Notes: generated by a model from the sequence alone, not told the origin. DNA of 64,000 nt from Bifidobacterium breve (GCA_945878865.1 CAMCUD010000017.1:1-64000), one strand, 5' to 3'. Numbered from the stretch's first letter, positions 25,517 to 34,792 are shown. Numbers and translations are program-made.

Positions 25517-26317
25517 GTGCAACGCCAGCTGAGTTCCCGAGTTCGCGAAGCCCGAGAAGTCGTGTCGGCATCACGAGATAGGACGCGCCGCACCCAGAAA
25601 TCGGTGGTGCCAGCTGCAGGTTTCCTCCCGTTTATCGCTGCCGCTGTGCTGGCGGGGTGTGCCCAATCAAGCGGCATCACCGATGCCACCAGCTGTGAGG
25701 ACTACTCAAACGCTGAGATCGCACAGCGTCACGCCTACCTCAAGAGCCGCGGAGTCGTTCCTCGCGAGGCACCCGCTATCGATGCCAGTTGTCGCTGGAG
25801 CAACGTCAACCATCCCGTCGACGGTGACGGGACCGTTGGCTACATAGTCGATCTGTGGTGTAGCAAGCACTACTGCGGCGATCAGGCGATCCCAGAGTGG
25901 GAAGCCAGCGAACCTGGGAGCGATCGCGACAGCGGTCACCCGCCGGTGAATGGCATGCCCTCGGACAATGACGCCGACACGCCGAGTGACGAGAATGACC
26001 CTCCGCCCTACGGGACAGCGCAGCCCTCATACGCGCCCAAGATCAAAGAGTGCGGAACTCTTCACGGTGAGCTCGTGCAGGCGTTCGATATGACGTGTGC
26101 GACGGCACGACGCGTCGCCGTCGCTGCCGACGGCGACCCGGCGTGCCGTCCCCAACCCGGTCAGGAAGACCGGAGATGCCGAGTTGGCCGGTGGACCTGC
26201 AGGCTCAGTCGCAACGTCGACCCCGCCAACCCGTGGTCCGCAGGGTGCAGCACCAGCCGAACGTTCGCCGACCGCGCTCCGCAGGTCGAGTTCTACGTCC
26301 CTCCGCCACGCCAGTAG
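25517..26317 (+). CDS. Lipoprotein with paired cysteines, unknown function
   Basis: 266 residues from GTG 25517; GTG 25562 is an alternative giving a shorter basic leader. The lipobox AAVLAGC is at about residue 48. The mature part has many Cys (CEDYSN, CRWSNVN, WCSKHYCGD, CGTLHGE, CATARRV, CRVGRWTCR, CSTSR), which could form four or five disulfides, and an acidic Asp/Pro-rich centre. The last 80 residues (KECGTLHGELVQAFDMTCATARRVA) resemble small secreted Cys-rich domains of actinobacteria. It follows the secreted nuclease by about 110 bp and may be its partner or immunity protein, which is inference only. Confidence 0.62.
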   Translation: MQRQLSSRVREAREVVSASRDRTRRTQKSVVPAAGFLPFIAAAVLAGCAQSSGITDATSCEDYSNAEIAQRHAYLKSRGVVPREAPAIDASCRWSNVNHPVDGDGTVGYIVDLWCSKHYCGDQAIPEWEASEPGSDRDSGHPPVNGMPSDNDADTPSDENDPPPYGTAQPSYAPKIKECGTLHGELVQAFDMTCATARRVAVAADGDPACRPQPGQEDRRCRVGRWTCRLSRNVDPANPWSAGCSTSRTFADRAPQVEFYVPPPRQ

Positions 26318-26345
26318 ATCAGGCGTCGCGCGTTGGGAGCCCTAC

Positions 26346-28391
26346 CTACAGTCCGGGCGGGTGGGTTGCTACGAACCCTGCGACTGATCGCGAGCCGCTG
26401 CCGCGCCAGCGTGGCCCCTTTTCCTGGTTGACGCTGGGCGCGACGGGGCTGGTGTCCAGCCGCTGACCGGCGATCACGATGAAGACGTGTCCGGCGTTGC
26501 TGTAGATCGTCACCCACTTGCCGCGGCCCGGCCTGCCCCATCGGCCGAACTCGCCGGAGACCATCGGGGACTTGAGGAGCCCCGCGCGGTGCAGCACCCA
26601 CGACGTTGACGAGGAACAGTCGAACCCTGGGGACGGGGTGAACGCGGCGTCATGGCCGCCGCCGTAGGTGTAGGTCAGCCCCTGGATGCCGTTGCCTGCT
26701 GCGACCATCCGCTTGATCGCCTCGGGCGCACCGGCGGGAGCCGCAACTTTCCCACTGCGAAGCTGAGCGACGGGTCCGGTGGTGTCGGCTAGCCGCTCAT
26801 CGGCGAGGCCCGACGCAGGATCACCGGGTGCGGCGGGAGCGCATTCGCGGATGGCGTCGGCGTACATCTTCGCGCGGGCCCGATAGCCGAGTGGTGTCGG
26901 GTGGGTGCCGTCGCCGCCGATCCGTTCGGGGTGCTCTGCTGCGTACCGCGCCCAGTCAACGATGTGCACTCGAGTGTCGGCGCGGCCGCGGGCGCGGATC
27001 TCCTCGTTCATCGCCGTGGAGGAGCGTCCGTCGCGGTAGACGGTCGCCCAGACGACGCACCCGCCGGTGCCCGCCGCTTCGAGGGCTGCGCGATTTGCCG
27101 AGCGGATCCCGGCGGTGTCGTCGCGTTCGTCGTTGGTGCCGAGGGACATCGCGATCACCCGGTCGGTGCCCGGCGCGGGCATCAGCCCGCGCGCGTCGGC
27201 GAGCCGACGCCCGCGCTGCGCGAACGTCGTCAGCGACCACCCGTCGAGCTCGGACTTCAACGGTGAGTCCATCCCGACGGCGAGGCTGTCGCCGACCACG
27301 ACGGTCTCGACCTGCTCGGTGGCCGGGCCGCCGCACCCGACCGCGGCCTCGGAGCCGTCGGCGACCTCGGCCGCACCGGTCAGGTACGGCTGAGGGTCGG
27401 TCGCCGCTGATGACGGGACCGGGCCGAGCCGGACTTCGAAGTGCAGGTGCGGCCCGGTGCTGTTGCCGGTCGAGCCGACCTTGCCGATGACCGCGCCGGC
27501 GGGGACCCGCTGGTTCATCTGGAAGCGGCCGAACGCGCTGAGGTGCGCGTAGCACGTGGTCATCTGCTGGCTGTGGCGCAGGCACAGGTAGTTGCCGTAG
27601 CCGCCCACCATGCCGCGCTGGGTGACGGTGCCGTCTGCGGCGGCGTGCACGTCGGCGCCCATCGGCGCGCCGATGTCGACGCCCATGTGGTTGGTGCTGC
27701 CGATGCCGCCCGGTGAAGCGCGGCCGCCGAACGGGCTGGTGATGGTCTTGACCTCGGTCGGCCAGGCGATGTGCGAGGTGCCGTCGTCGTCGCGTGGCGT
27801 GCTGGACGCTGGCGCGTCGTCGACCGGCCGTGTGCCCGTCGATCCGGCGTCATGGTCTCTGGCGGTGGCGCCGAGCCGGCCGGGCGGGACCGGGTCGGTG
27901 TAGTGCGCGTCGGGGTCGGTCAGGAACCTTGTGCCGTACCACGCGCCGATCCCCTGCCGGTCGAAGATCGCCTTCGTCGCGAGCGCGTTGACCGACGGGG
28001 TGAACATCGCGTCATGGCCGCCGAACCGGGTGATGATGTCGGTGTTGAAGCCGGTAGTGACCTGCCAGATGCCGAGCCCGATGGTGCCGCCCGGGTCGTG
28101 GCCGACCGCCTTGGGGTCCACGGGCGTGCCTGGGGGCCCGTAGTTCGACTCGCCGAGGGATAGCTGGCCGAACGCGCGGCCCGGCAGGCCTGCGGATTCT
28201 GCGAGTGCGGCCGCCTGGTCCTCGGTGAGGTACGGCAGGTGGTCGTAGATCGTCAGGACGCTGCCCGTGTCGATCGACGTGCCTGCGTCTTGGCACTGGT
28301 CGATGGCGCTGGGGATCAGCGCCGCGACGAGGAAGATCCCGGCGACAAGAAGCGTGCCGACGAGCGCGAACCCCTTGGCGAAGGCGGACAC
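26346..28391 (-). CDS. Four-domain cell-wall/surface hydrolase of the transfer system
   Basis: 681 residues from GTG 28391 with GGGAG upstream. A membrane anchor spans about 8-30. Domain 1 (about 60-160) is lysozyme/transglycosylase-like with Glu81 in LGESNYG and GIWQ at 107-110. Domain 2 (about 215-330) is an M23 peptidase: NHMGVD (His235, Asp239), YAHL, HLHFE (315-319). Domain 3 (about 362-515) is SGNH/GDSL-like: VVGDSLAVG (Ser369), GTND (418-421), DGTHP (Asp494, His497). Domain 4 (about 560-670) is NlpC/P60-like: FDCSSS (Cys592), GHVFIVI (His635). It should open peptidoglycan for the channel. It follows virB4 by 18 bp. Confidence 0.88.
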   Translation of the reverse strand: MSAFAKGFALVGTLLVAGIFLVAALIPSAIDQCQDAGTSIDTGSVLTIYDHLPYLTEDQAAALAESAGLPGRAFGQLSLGESNYGPPGTPVDPKAVGHDPGGTIGLGIWQVTTGFNTDIITRFGGHDAMFTPSVNALATKAIFDRQGIGAWYGTRFLTDPDAHYTDPVPPGRLGATARDHDAGSTGTRPVDDAPASSTPRDDDGTSHIAWPTEVKTITSPFGGRASPGGIGSTNHMGVDIGAPMGADVHAAADGTVTQRGMVGGYGNYLCLRHSQQMTTCYAHLSAFGRFQMNQRVPAGAVIGKVGSTGNSTGPHLHFEVRLGPVPSSAATDPQPYLTGAAEVADGSEAAVGCGGPATEQVETVVVGDSLAVGMDSPLKSELDGWSLTTFAQRGRRLADARGLMPAPGTDRVIAMSLGTNDERDDTAGIRSANRAALEAAGTGGCVVWATVYRDGRSSTAMNEEIRARGRADTRVHIVDWARYAAEHPERIGGDGTHPTPLGYRARAKMYADAIRECAPAAPGDPASGLADERLADTTGPVAQLRSGKVAAPAGAPEAIKRMVAAGNGIQGLTYTYGGGHDAAFTPSPGFDCSSSTSWVLHRAGLLKSPMVSGEFGRWGRPGRGKWVTIYSNAGHVFIVIAGQRLDTSPVAPSVNQEKGPRWRGSGSRSVAGFVATHPPGL

Positions 28392-28409
28392 CGTGCTGCT
28401 CCCCTGGCG

Positions 28410-31136
28410 CTACGCGTCGTGCGGTGCGGACCCGTTGGACGGCACCGGGGCGGTGAGGTCCATGATCTCGTCGTCCGGTTCGGCCTGCCCGGGACGCCAG
28501 CCGTTCGCCAGCGCGGCGAGCGCGGCCCAGACGTTGCCGTCGTGCTCGCGGATTGCCGCGTCGCGGAGCGGGACGTCGTGGTTGGGCTCCGACGTGTACG
28601 CCCAGTATTCGAGGGCGCCGAGGCGCACGGCGATCTGGCCGACGCCGTACCGGCCGTTGACCCACAGCACTCCGGACTCCTGGCCCTTCTTCGTCTTCAG
28701 GCGGCCGATGATCGACGCGGCGCGGCTGGAGAGCTGTGCGGCCTGCGCGGCGAACGCCATCTGGTCGCTGTCCTTCTGCTCGAGGAAGAAGTGCTGCGAT
28801 GCGCCGCTCATCAGCGCGCGGCCGGCGTCGCTGTCGAAGTCCGTCGGGTACTGCGAGGCGACCCAGAACGCCAGGTTGAGGTGCCGCGAGCGGCGGGCCA
28901 TGTCGTTGGCGTACTGGCCGAGCTCCATGTTCTGAAAGAGCCGCCAGCCCTCGTCGATGAGCAGGACGCTGCGGCCGGCGGCAAACAGGCCCTCGTCGGA
29001 GCGAAGCTCGATGAGGTCGGGGTCGGCACGTCGACGCTCGAGTGTGCGACGGACGAACTCCATCTGCGCGAAGAGGCTGGTTTGCAGGACCTCTTCGGGG
29101 ATCTCGCGGCTGTCGAAGACGACGAGCGGCGCGTCCTGGTTGACCGTGGTCGGCCGGTCGAGCAGCCAGGCGTACGCGCCGTTGCCGCAGAACTCGCCGA
29201 TGCGCTGTGCGAGGTCTCGCAGCGTGACGGCCTGCTCGGGTGCGTCGTCTTCTCGAGCGCGGGCCCGTTCGAGCAGTTCCTCGTGAAGGTGCAGCTCGCG
29301 CGGTGCCTGACCGGCGCGCGAGGCACGGGAGTACGCACCGCGGATCGCGTCGGCGAGATGGCTGCGCTGCGTGAGGTCCATCGCGTCGGTCCCGCCCATC
29401 AGCACGGAGTGCAGGGAGACGAGGAACGCGATCTTGCCGGGGGACGGAGTGACCGGGTCCTCGACGTCCCACGGGTTGATGGCGTGTCGGTCGGAGTCGG
29501 CGCCCAGTTGCAGGTGAGCCGCCCCGTCGATGAGGGAGGTGAGCGTCTCGAAGTGCCCTGCGCGGTCGAACACGAAGCCGCTCGCGCCGAACGCGATCAC
29601 GGATCCGAGCAGCTTGTTCATCAGCGTCGTCTTGCCGCTGCCCGACAGGCCGGTGAACGTCGCCATGCCGTTGCTGTGCTCGCGGTCCCACGGGTTGAAC
29701 AGCTGCAGTTCGGAACCCGGGTCGCTGTAGGCGAACGGCACGCCCCGCGGGCTCGAGCACGACGTGCCGATCAGCGGTACGCAGTCCCCGGCGTTGCGGA
29801 CCCCGTACTTGTTCGTCCGCTGCGCCTCGTCGCGTCCGAGCGGCAGGGTGCTGGTGAACAGCAGGTGCTGGCTGTAGACGCCGTCGTCGACGCGGGCGTC
29901 GCTGACGTCTGAGAGCGCGTCGTGGCACCACTTCACCGACTCGGCGAGGTCCTCGAGGTCCGGGTCCGGGCCGGGGGCGCGGAGCGTCATGTAGATGCTG
30001 ACGCGGAAGAATCCGGCCCGGTCGTGTCCGGCCATGTCCTGCAGCGCGCCGGCGATCTCGGCCTCGTGCTCATCGCGGTCGAAGTCGATGCTGCCGCGCT
30101 GGCGCATCATCGCGTTGGCTTCGCGGATCCGCTTGTGGTTGAGCTTGAGCCGGCGCTTCTCCGTGGCGCGGTCGGTTGCGGTGATGTACACGCTCATGCG
30201 GTGCGGCGAGCGGGTCAGCAGTGCCTGCATCAGCCACGCGAACCGGGTCGCGTCGGCGGTGCCCGAGACGAAGATCGTCTGCTCGACGTCGCGGCCGATG
30301 CTGATGTCGTGGTTGCTGCGCTTGAGGTCGATCGGGGTCCGAGCGATCTGCGAGCGCAGGGCTTCGGCGGCGCGCGCGGCGTCTGCGGCGTCGGCAATCT
30401 GGTCCAGGGACCCGAGAACGACGTCGGAGAAACCGGTGGCCGTCGGTGCCTTAGCGGTCTCGCTGAGCGGTGCGGCGAGGAGCGCCGCGAACTCTTCTCC
30501 GGACAGCGGCCGTCCGGGGACCCCCAAGGCGTCTAGGTCGGCGCGCAGGACGTCCATGCGCGCGAACGAGTCCCGGCTCGCTCGACCGTGCGCCTTGGCG
30601 TCGCGCTTGAGCGACGCGGACCGCAACTTGCGAGAACCGGGCAGCGCCGCGCGCACGGCGCTGGCGAACGACCGCGCGCCCTTGTCTTCCGGCAGGTACG
30701 GGAGGATCGCGTAGCACGCCCGGTCCATCGCGGCGTGCGCGTCGGAGTGTTGTGCCACGCTCTGCTGGATCGCGTCGTGCATCTGCCACTGCGAGAGGGC
30801 GAGCGGGGAGATCGCGGGGCGGTCGACGGACGGTCGGGGGCCGGCGAGTGCCTCGACTTGGCTGGTGATGTCCCGACTGATCTGGGACCGGTCAACCGGG
30901 TTGCCGGTGACGTAGAACTGGATCGTCTCGTCGGCGCGCAGTCGGCCGATCAGCGCGCAGAGCGATGCGGCGATCTGGTCCTGCGCTTCGGCGTCCAGCG
31001 TGTTCGGGTTGAACACCCCGACGGACAGTGCGCGAACGAATGCGCCTTCGCTGGTGATGGCCAGGCCGGATCGTTCGATGGCCTCGATTGGCAGGAGGTC
31101 GCCTGCATGGCGGCTGGGGTTCTTCACACTGCCCAT
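28410..31136 (-). CDS. virB4: VirB4/TraC-like conjugation ATPase
   Basis: 908 residues from ATG 31136. The N-terminal about 440 residues are the usual VirB4 regulatory part. The ATPase half has Walker A TGLSGSGKTTL (about 475-485), FVFDRAGHFETL, and Walker B SVLLIDEGWRLF (about 690). ASQYPTDF and GRYGVGQIAVRLG close the core. It powers assembly of the type IV secretion channel and pilus at the inner membrane. Its start overlaps the virB3-like gene by 13 nt, and it lies upstream of the cell-wall hydrolase gene. This is the most secure marker of a conjugation system in the window. Confidence 0.95.
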   Translation of the reverse strand: MGSVKNPSRHAGDLLPIEAIERSGLAITSEGAFVRALSVGVFNPNTLDAEAQDQIAASLCALIGRLRADETIQFYVTGNPVDRSQISRDITSQVEALAGPRPSVDRPAISPLALSQWQMHDAIQQSVAQHSDAHAAMDRACYAILPYLPEDKGARSFASAVRAALPGSRKLRSASLKRDAKAHGRASRDSFARMDVLRADLDALGVPGRPLSGEEFAALLAAPLSETAKAPTATGFSDVVLGSLDQIADAADAARAAEALRSQIARTPIDLKRSNHDISIGRDVEQTIFVSGTADATRFAWLMQALLTRSPHRMSVYITATDRATEKRRLKLNHKRIREANAMMRQRGSIDFDRDEHEAEIAGALQDMAGHDRAGFFRVSIYMTLRAPGPDPDLEDLAESVKWCHDALSDVSDARVDDGVYSQHLLFTSTLPLGRDEAQRTNKYGVRNAGDCVPLIGTSCSSPRGVPFAYSDPGSELQLFNPWDREHSNGMATFTGLSGSGKTTLMNKLLGSVIAFGASGFVFDRAGHFETLTSLIDGAAHLQLGADSDRHAINPWDVEDPVTPSPGKIAFLVSLHSVLMGGTDAMDLTQRSHLADAIRGAYSRASRAGQAPRELHLHEELLERARAREDDAPEQAVTLRDLAQRIGEFCGNGAYAWLLDRPTTVNQDAPLVVFDSREIPEEVLQTSLFAQMEFVRRTLERRRADPDLIELRSDEGLFAAGRSVLLIDEGWRLFQNMELGQYANDMARRSRHLNLAFWVASQYPTDFDSDAGRALMSGASQHFFLEQKDSDQMAFAAQAAQLSSRAASIIGRLKTKKGQESGVLWVNGRYGVGQIAVRLGALEYWAYTSEPNHDVPLRDAAIREHDGNVWAALAALANGWRPGQAEPDDEIMDLTAPVPSNGSAPHDA

Positions 31137-31495
31137 AGGTCTCCGACCTCCACGGCGTCGGACAGCGCGGCGCGCTCATCCGGGTCTGGTTCGACGATGT
31201 AGCCGGACGCGGTCCCTGCGCCGGCGAGATGGCGGCCGTCAAGCCGCTCGAAGGTGATGAAGCCCCTGGTCATCCAGGTGATGTCCAGGCCGACGAACGC
31301 CGCGGTGAGCGCCGCGCCGACGAGCAGCCCGGGGCCGTAGATCGCCGTGACGATCGTCAGCGTCGGACCGAACGGCGACAGCGAGGTCACCCAGACGACC
31401 GCGAGCAGCACGCCGATGCTGACGACGACCCACTGGGGCATCGTCAGCGGCCCGATCCTGAGGGCGTCGTTGATCTTCTTGTAGGCGGGGTTCAT
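31124..31495 (-). CDS. VirB3/PrgI-like inner-membrane protein
   Basis: 123 residues from ATG 31495, overlapping the VirB6-like stop in an ATGA. Two membrane segments (about 22-44 and 48-70) are followed by a cytoplasmic tail with FITFERLDGRHLAG and an acidic end. This matches VirB3/PrgI proteins, which sit directly before VirB4 in type IV systems. A GCGCCCCCCGG element lies 24 nt upstream, within the end of the VirB6-like gene. Confidence 0.78.
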   Translation of the reverse strand: MNPAYKKINDALRIGPLTMPQWVVVSIGVLLAVVWVTSLSPFGPTLTIVTAIYGPGLLVGAALTAAFVGLDITWMTRGFITFERLDGRHLAGAGTASGYIVEPDPDERAALSDAVEVGDLWAV

Positions 31496-33552
31496 GACCG
31501 GTCCGCATCCTCAGGGCGCCCGGGGGGCGCGACCGGTGGCGTGCTCGCCTGCTTCGGTGACGGTGCGGGAGCCAACGGCTGCGGGCCGGAGCTCGCGCTC
31601 GGAGCAGTCCCGCCAGCGGAGGGCGCGCTGGGCTGCGGCGGAGCGACTGCCCCGACGCTCGTGGCCGCGTCGGCGCCGCTGTAGATCGAGACCTGCTCGC
31701 GGAGCGTCGTCTTGTCTGCCGCCCCGAGTGTCACGAGCGCCTGCGCGACGTCCGGCTGTCCGCGCTCGGAGGCCCGGGCGACCTCTTCGATGAGCGCGCT
31801 CTGCCGCACCTCAGGCGACTTCATCTCCGCGGCGCGCTGGACCGACGCGAGCGCGGGCGGGTCGAGGCGCTTCATCGCCTCGCCTGCCATCGCGTACCGC
31901 GTGTCGTTGTCCGTCGAGGACCGCAGTTCGCTCATCGCCCGCGCGGCCGCCTCGCGCCCACGGTCCCCGTCGCCGCGGTCGAACGCGTCGCGCATCGCCG
32001 CGCGCTGATCGCTGACCTGCGGGCTGGGCGACGGATGCCCCGCGGCGGACGCACCGCTCGGGACCGGGACCGCGCCGGGCTGCGCGCCAGCCTGTGGCGC
32101 CGTCGAAACCGGGGCGGCACCCGAGGCCTGACCGGCGGTTCCGGCGCCGTTCGCCGTCTGGGCAGCACCGGCGGCCTGGCCGGTGGCTTGCGGGGCGCCG
32201 CTCGCGGCAGCGGGAGCCATCTTCCCGGCAGCGCCCGCGGCAGCGGGCGCACCGGCACCACCGGTCGCGACGGTCGCGCCTGCGGTGGCGGCAACGACCG
32301 CGGCACGGCGCGCGACGCCGTGCGCCGCTGATCCGCCGGCGGCTTGACCCGCGCCAGCGGCAGCCGTTCGAGAGAGCGCGTCCGGACCGGCCTGCAGGCC
32401 ACCACGCGGCGGGCTGGCCGGCGGTGGAGCGGCCGCGCCGCGCTTTCCGGTCACCGCGCCGGGCAGCGCGTTCTGCGCGTGCGTGACGGCGGACTTCTCG
32501 AACACCTTGCGGCCGACGCCGCTGCCGACGATGCCCGGGGCCGCTCGCCCGTTGAGCATCGTCATCTTCGCCAGCTTCCACGGCAGGAAGACCATGCCCG
32601 CGAACAGGACCAGTGCGGCGAGGGAGTTCATCGGGCTGAACGCCCCGTCGCCCAAGCCTTCGATCGTGAGGTTGTCCGAGCCGATCGCCGCGACGACGGC
32701 GAACAGCAGCGCCCACACGGTGGGGACGGCGAGCATGGTGACGATCGCGCGTCCGAGCTGGCGGGCGGGCCCGTCGGTCACGGGCAGCAGCGCGAGCGCC
32801 AGCGGCATCGCAACGAACCCGAGCGTGGTGCCCGCCTGCAGCATCACCCGCATCGCCAACAGCGCCATGAGCATCAGCACGAGGCCGAGCTGCATGAGGA
32901 TCGCGATGATCCAGCCGCCCGGCGCGAAGTTCAGGCCGAGGCTGATGTTCGCCAGCGACCGGGCGATACCCGACGCGCCTCCGGCGGCCCCGAGAATGTC
33001 TGCGGGGACTGCGTTGGCGATCGGGAGCATGACGCCGCGGTAGATCCACGGCCAGCTGGCGATGAGGACGATCGCGAGCGCGGCCTTGGCGAGCGCTTCG
33101 ATACCGGCGGCCCCGCCGCCGCCGAGCATGTCGGCCATGAAGTACCGGGCGACACCGAGGGTCACGACCACGCCGGTGATGGAGAGCGCGATCGTGGAGA
33201 TGCGGCCCTGCAGCGTCTTGAGGTTCGGCTGGTGTGAGAACGGGTCGCCGATCGTGGTGAAGAGCGTCACGAAGTTGCGGTCGATGAACCGCTCGACGCT
33301 CGGGAAGAGGTGTTCGAAGATCGACTGGAACGCGTCAGACGCGGCGCTCGAAGCAACGTCGCCGGCGTCGGGAAGCAGGTGCAGCGGGTTGAGGTCGGGC
33401 AGCGCCTCCGCCGGGGGCGCTGCGACCGCGGAGATGAGCATCACCACGAGCAGGGCGGCGAGCGCCCCGAGGGCGCAGAGCAGCAGGCGACCGGGACGCC
33501 ACGCCATGTCGGCGTCGTCCCGGTCGCGGGTGGTCTGGTCCTCGGAGCGCAT
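31492..33552 (-). CDS. VirB6/TrbL-like polytopic channel protein
   Basis: 686 residues from ATG 33552; TTG 33558 is possible. Signal-like first helix at about 22-45. Six or more membrane helices lie between about 130 and 355 (for example STIALSITGVVVTLGVARYF, AALAIVLIASWPWIYRGVM, WIIAILMQLGLVLMLMALLAM, AMPLALALLPV). A long, low-complexity Ala/Gly/Pro tail (about 375-550) is followed by a charged helical end (MRDAFDRGDGDRGREAAARAM ... LVTLGAADKTTLREQ). The topology and position between pilin-like and VirB3-like genes identify a VirB6/TrbL protein. The tail is probably cytoplasmic. Confidence 0.85.
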   Translation of the reverse strand: MRSEDQTTRDRDDADMAWRPGRLLLCALGALAALLVVMLISAVAAPPAEALPDLNPLHLLPDAGDVASSAASDAFQSIFEHLFPSVERFIDRNFVTLFTTIGDPFSHQPNLKTLQGRISTIALSITGVVVTLGVARYFMADMLGGGGAAGIEALAKAALAIVLIASWPWIYRGVMLPIANAVPADILGAAGGASGIARSLANISLGLNFAPGGWIIAILMQLGLVLMLMALLAMRVMLQAGTTLGFVAMPLALALLPVTDGPARQLGRAIVTMLAVPTVWALLFAVVAAIGSDNLTIEGLGDGAFSPMNSLAALVLFAGMVFLPWKLAKMTMLNGRAAPGIVGSGVGRKVFEKSAVTHAQNALPGAVTGKRGAAAPPPASPPRGGLQAGPDALSRTAAAGAGQAAGGSAAHGVARRAAVVAATAGATVATGGAGAPAAAGAAGKMAPAAASGAPQATGQAAGAAQTANGAGTAGQASGAAPVSTAPQAGAQPGAVPVPSGASAAGHPSPSPQVSDQRAAMRDAFDRGDGDRGREAAARAMSELRSSTDNDTRYAMAGEAMKRLDPPALASVQRAAEMKSPEVRQSALIEEVARASERGQPDVAQALVTLGAADKTTLREQVSIYSGADAATSVGAVAPPQPSAPSAGGTAPSASSGPQPLAPAPSPKQASTPPVAPPGRPEDADRS
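31520..31530 (-). promoter_or_regulatory. GCGCCCCCCGG element inside the VirB6-like gene
   Basis: The minus-strand copy encodes part of APPG in the VirB6-like tail and ends 24 nt before ATG 31495. It would allow separate control of the virB3-virB4-hydrolase part of the operon. Confidence 0.5.
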
Positions 33553-33562
33553 CGCCAAAGCC

Positions 33563-33922
33563 CTACGCGACGATGCCGGGGATGCTGAAGATCGCGATGA
33601 CCGCGATCACCGGCTTGACGATCCCCTCGGCACCCTTGCGCGAGCCGACCATCCACGCGACGACACCGGCCATGACCAGGATGGGCAGCACGGCGATCGA
33701 CACGGTCTCCATCGAGTCCATCAGCGGCGCGGACGCCTTCTTGATGTTCTGGTCGAGGTTGCCGGCGTTGCCGGGCTTGAACTGGTTGGAGATCAGCTCG
33801 GCGTGCGGCAGGCCCGCGAGGGTGACCATGAGTCCGCACGCGGCGGCGAGCAGGATCAGGCTCGCGCGCTCGCGGGCCGAGTGGAGGGCCGCCAGGGGGC
33901 GGCCGAGGGTGATGGGGGTCAT
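33563..33922 (-). CDS. VirB2-like pilin subunit
   Basis: 119 residues from ATG 33922. GGAGG lies 8 nt upstream and fixes the start. The N-terminal signal segment is RASLILLAAACGLMVTLAGLPHA. The mature peptide has a short polar stretch (ISNQFKPGNAGNLDQNIKKAS), two hydrophobic helices (TVSIAVLPILVMAGVVAWMVG and IVKPVIAVIAIFSIPGIVA) and a short basic loop between them. This is the VirB2 two-helix pilin layout. It ends 10 bp before the VirB6-like start. Confidence 0.8.
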   Translation of the reverse strand: MTPITLGRPLAALHSARERASLILLAAACGLMVTLAGLPHAELISNQFKPGNAGNLDQNIKKASAPLMDSMETVSIAVLPILVMAGVVAWMVGSRKGAEGIVKPVIAVIAIFSIPGIVA

Positions 33923-33981
33923 GCTGGCGCCTCCTTGGGCGTCGTGGGTAGATGCACTGCGGTCCATGGGGTGAAGTCGGG

Positions 33982-34629
33982 TCACAGGCCGAACTCAGCT
34001 CCTGCGGGCGCGCCACCGCTCCCGCCGCCGGAGCTCGGGGCTGGCGTGGGTGCGGGCACGGGCGTCGGGGCGCGCTGCGGCGCGGGCGTGACGGCCGGTG
34101 CGGGGCGCATCGGTTGCGCCGCGGTGCGCTTGGCCTTGTTGCGCGCGGCCTTGCGTCGCGCGGCGGCGCGCTGGCGCCGATCGGCTGCACGTCGAGCAGC
34201 GGCACGCGCCCGGTCTGCGCGGGCCCGTTCGGCGCGGCGGATCTCCCCTCGCGCCCGATCCTTCAGGTGCTCGCCCGTGGCGGCCGGAAGCGCCGTCGCT
34301 GTTGGGGGGAGCGCCGCGACCGCCGCGGACCGGGCGGGAGCCGTCTCGCTGCGACCAAACCTGGTCGTGGCGAATCCGGCGACGATGACAGCGAGCAGCA
34401 CGATCGCGGCCGCGCGAAGCACGTTGGCGCGGCGCGGCGCGCGGCTCGCGCGGGCCTCAAGACGCTGCGGTGCCGGGGCTTCGCGCGGCGCGTCGGGCAG
34501 GAGCAGTCCGTGGCCGCGACGGCGCCGCAGCCCACCGTTGCGCGTGCGGCGCTCGGCCGTGGGCGCGGTGGGCTGCGGCGGGCGTGCCGTGCCTGAGGGG
34601 GCGAAGAGGTCGATCTGGTCGGAACCCAT
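33982..34629 (-). CDS. Single-TM, Ala/Arg-rich protein heading the main transfer operon
   Basis: 215 residues from ATG 34629 (MGSDQIDLFAPSG). A basic cytoplasmic part (about 1-75) leads to one membrane helix (about 72-92, VLRAAAIVLLAVIVAGFATT). An outer region has a highly charged helix (RARGEIRRAERARADRARAAARR; Arg/Ala) and a Pro-rich tail that ends AGAEFGL. No family is recognised. It is first in the operon and may be an assembly or wall-spanning factor. A GCGCCCCCCGG element lies 21 nt upstream with no Shine-Dalgarno. The C-terminal EFG-L/I ending is shared with the sigma fusion at 37597. Confidence 0.7.
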   Translation of the reverse strand: MGSDQIDLFAPSGTARPPQPTAPTAERRTRNGGLRRRRGHGLLLPDAPREAPAPQRLEARASRAPRRANVLRAAAIVLLAVIVAGFATTRFGRSETAPARSAAVAALPPTATALPAATGEHLKDRARGEIRRAERARADRARAAARRAADRRQRAAARRKAARNKAKRTAAQPMRPAPAVTPAPQRAPTPVPAPTPAPSSGGGSGGAPAGAEFGL

Positions 34630-34650
34630 GTCGACCAGTAGTCGCAGCAG

Positions 34651-34661
34651 CCGGGGGGCGC
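34651..34661 (-). promoter_or_regulatory. GCGCCCCCCGG element at the head of the main transfer operon
   Basis: The minus-strand copy ends 21 nt before ATG 34629. TTGACC, a -35-like hexamer, lies about 20 nt further upstream (34683-34688). If the motif takes the -10 place, transcription would start close to the first codon. Confidence 0.6.
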
Positions 34662-34770
34662 ACCCCCCCACGTATTTCTCGCGGTCAACCGAGTGGCGTG
34701 TCGGCCACTGCTAGTGGAGGCCGATCACGGCTCCAAGTGACAGCCGGCGTCGAGTCGCGACGCGCCAGAA

Positions 34771-34792
34771 GGGCCGCTCGGCTGCGCGGCCC
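34771..34792 (-). terminator. Hairpin after the restriction-modification gene
   Basis: GGGCCGC (34771-34777) pairs with GCGGCCC (34786-34792) across 8 nt. It begins about 33 bp after the stop of the gene ending at 34825 (minus strand). Confidence 0.6.

Noticed and set aside
28012-29931. 639-codon minus-strand frame overlapping VirB4
   Set aside because: Arg/Pro-rich shadow of virB4 and the hydrolase gene in another frame.
29966-29976. CCGGGGGCGC-like five-G variants in virB4 (and near 33411)
   Set aside because: One base short and not near any start, so treated as coding background.
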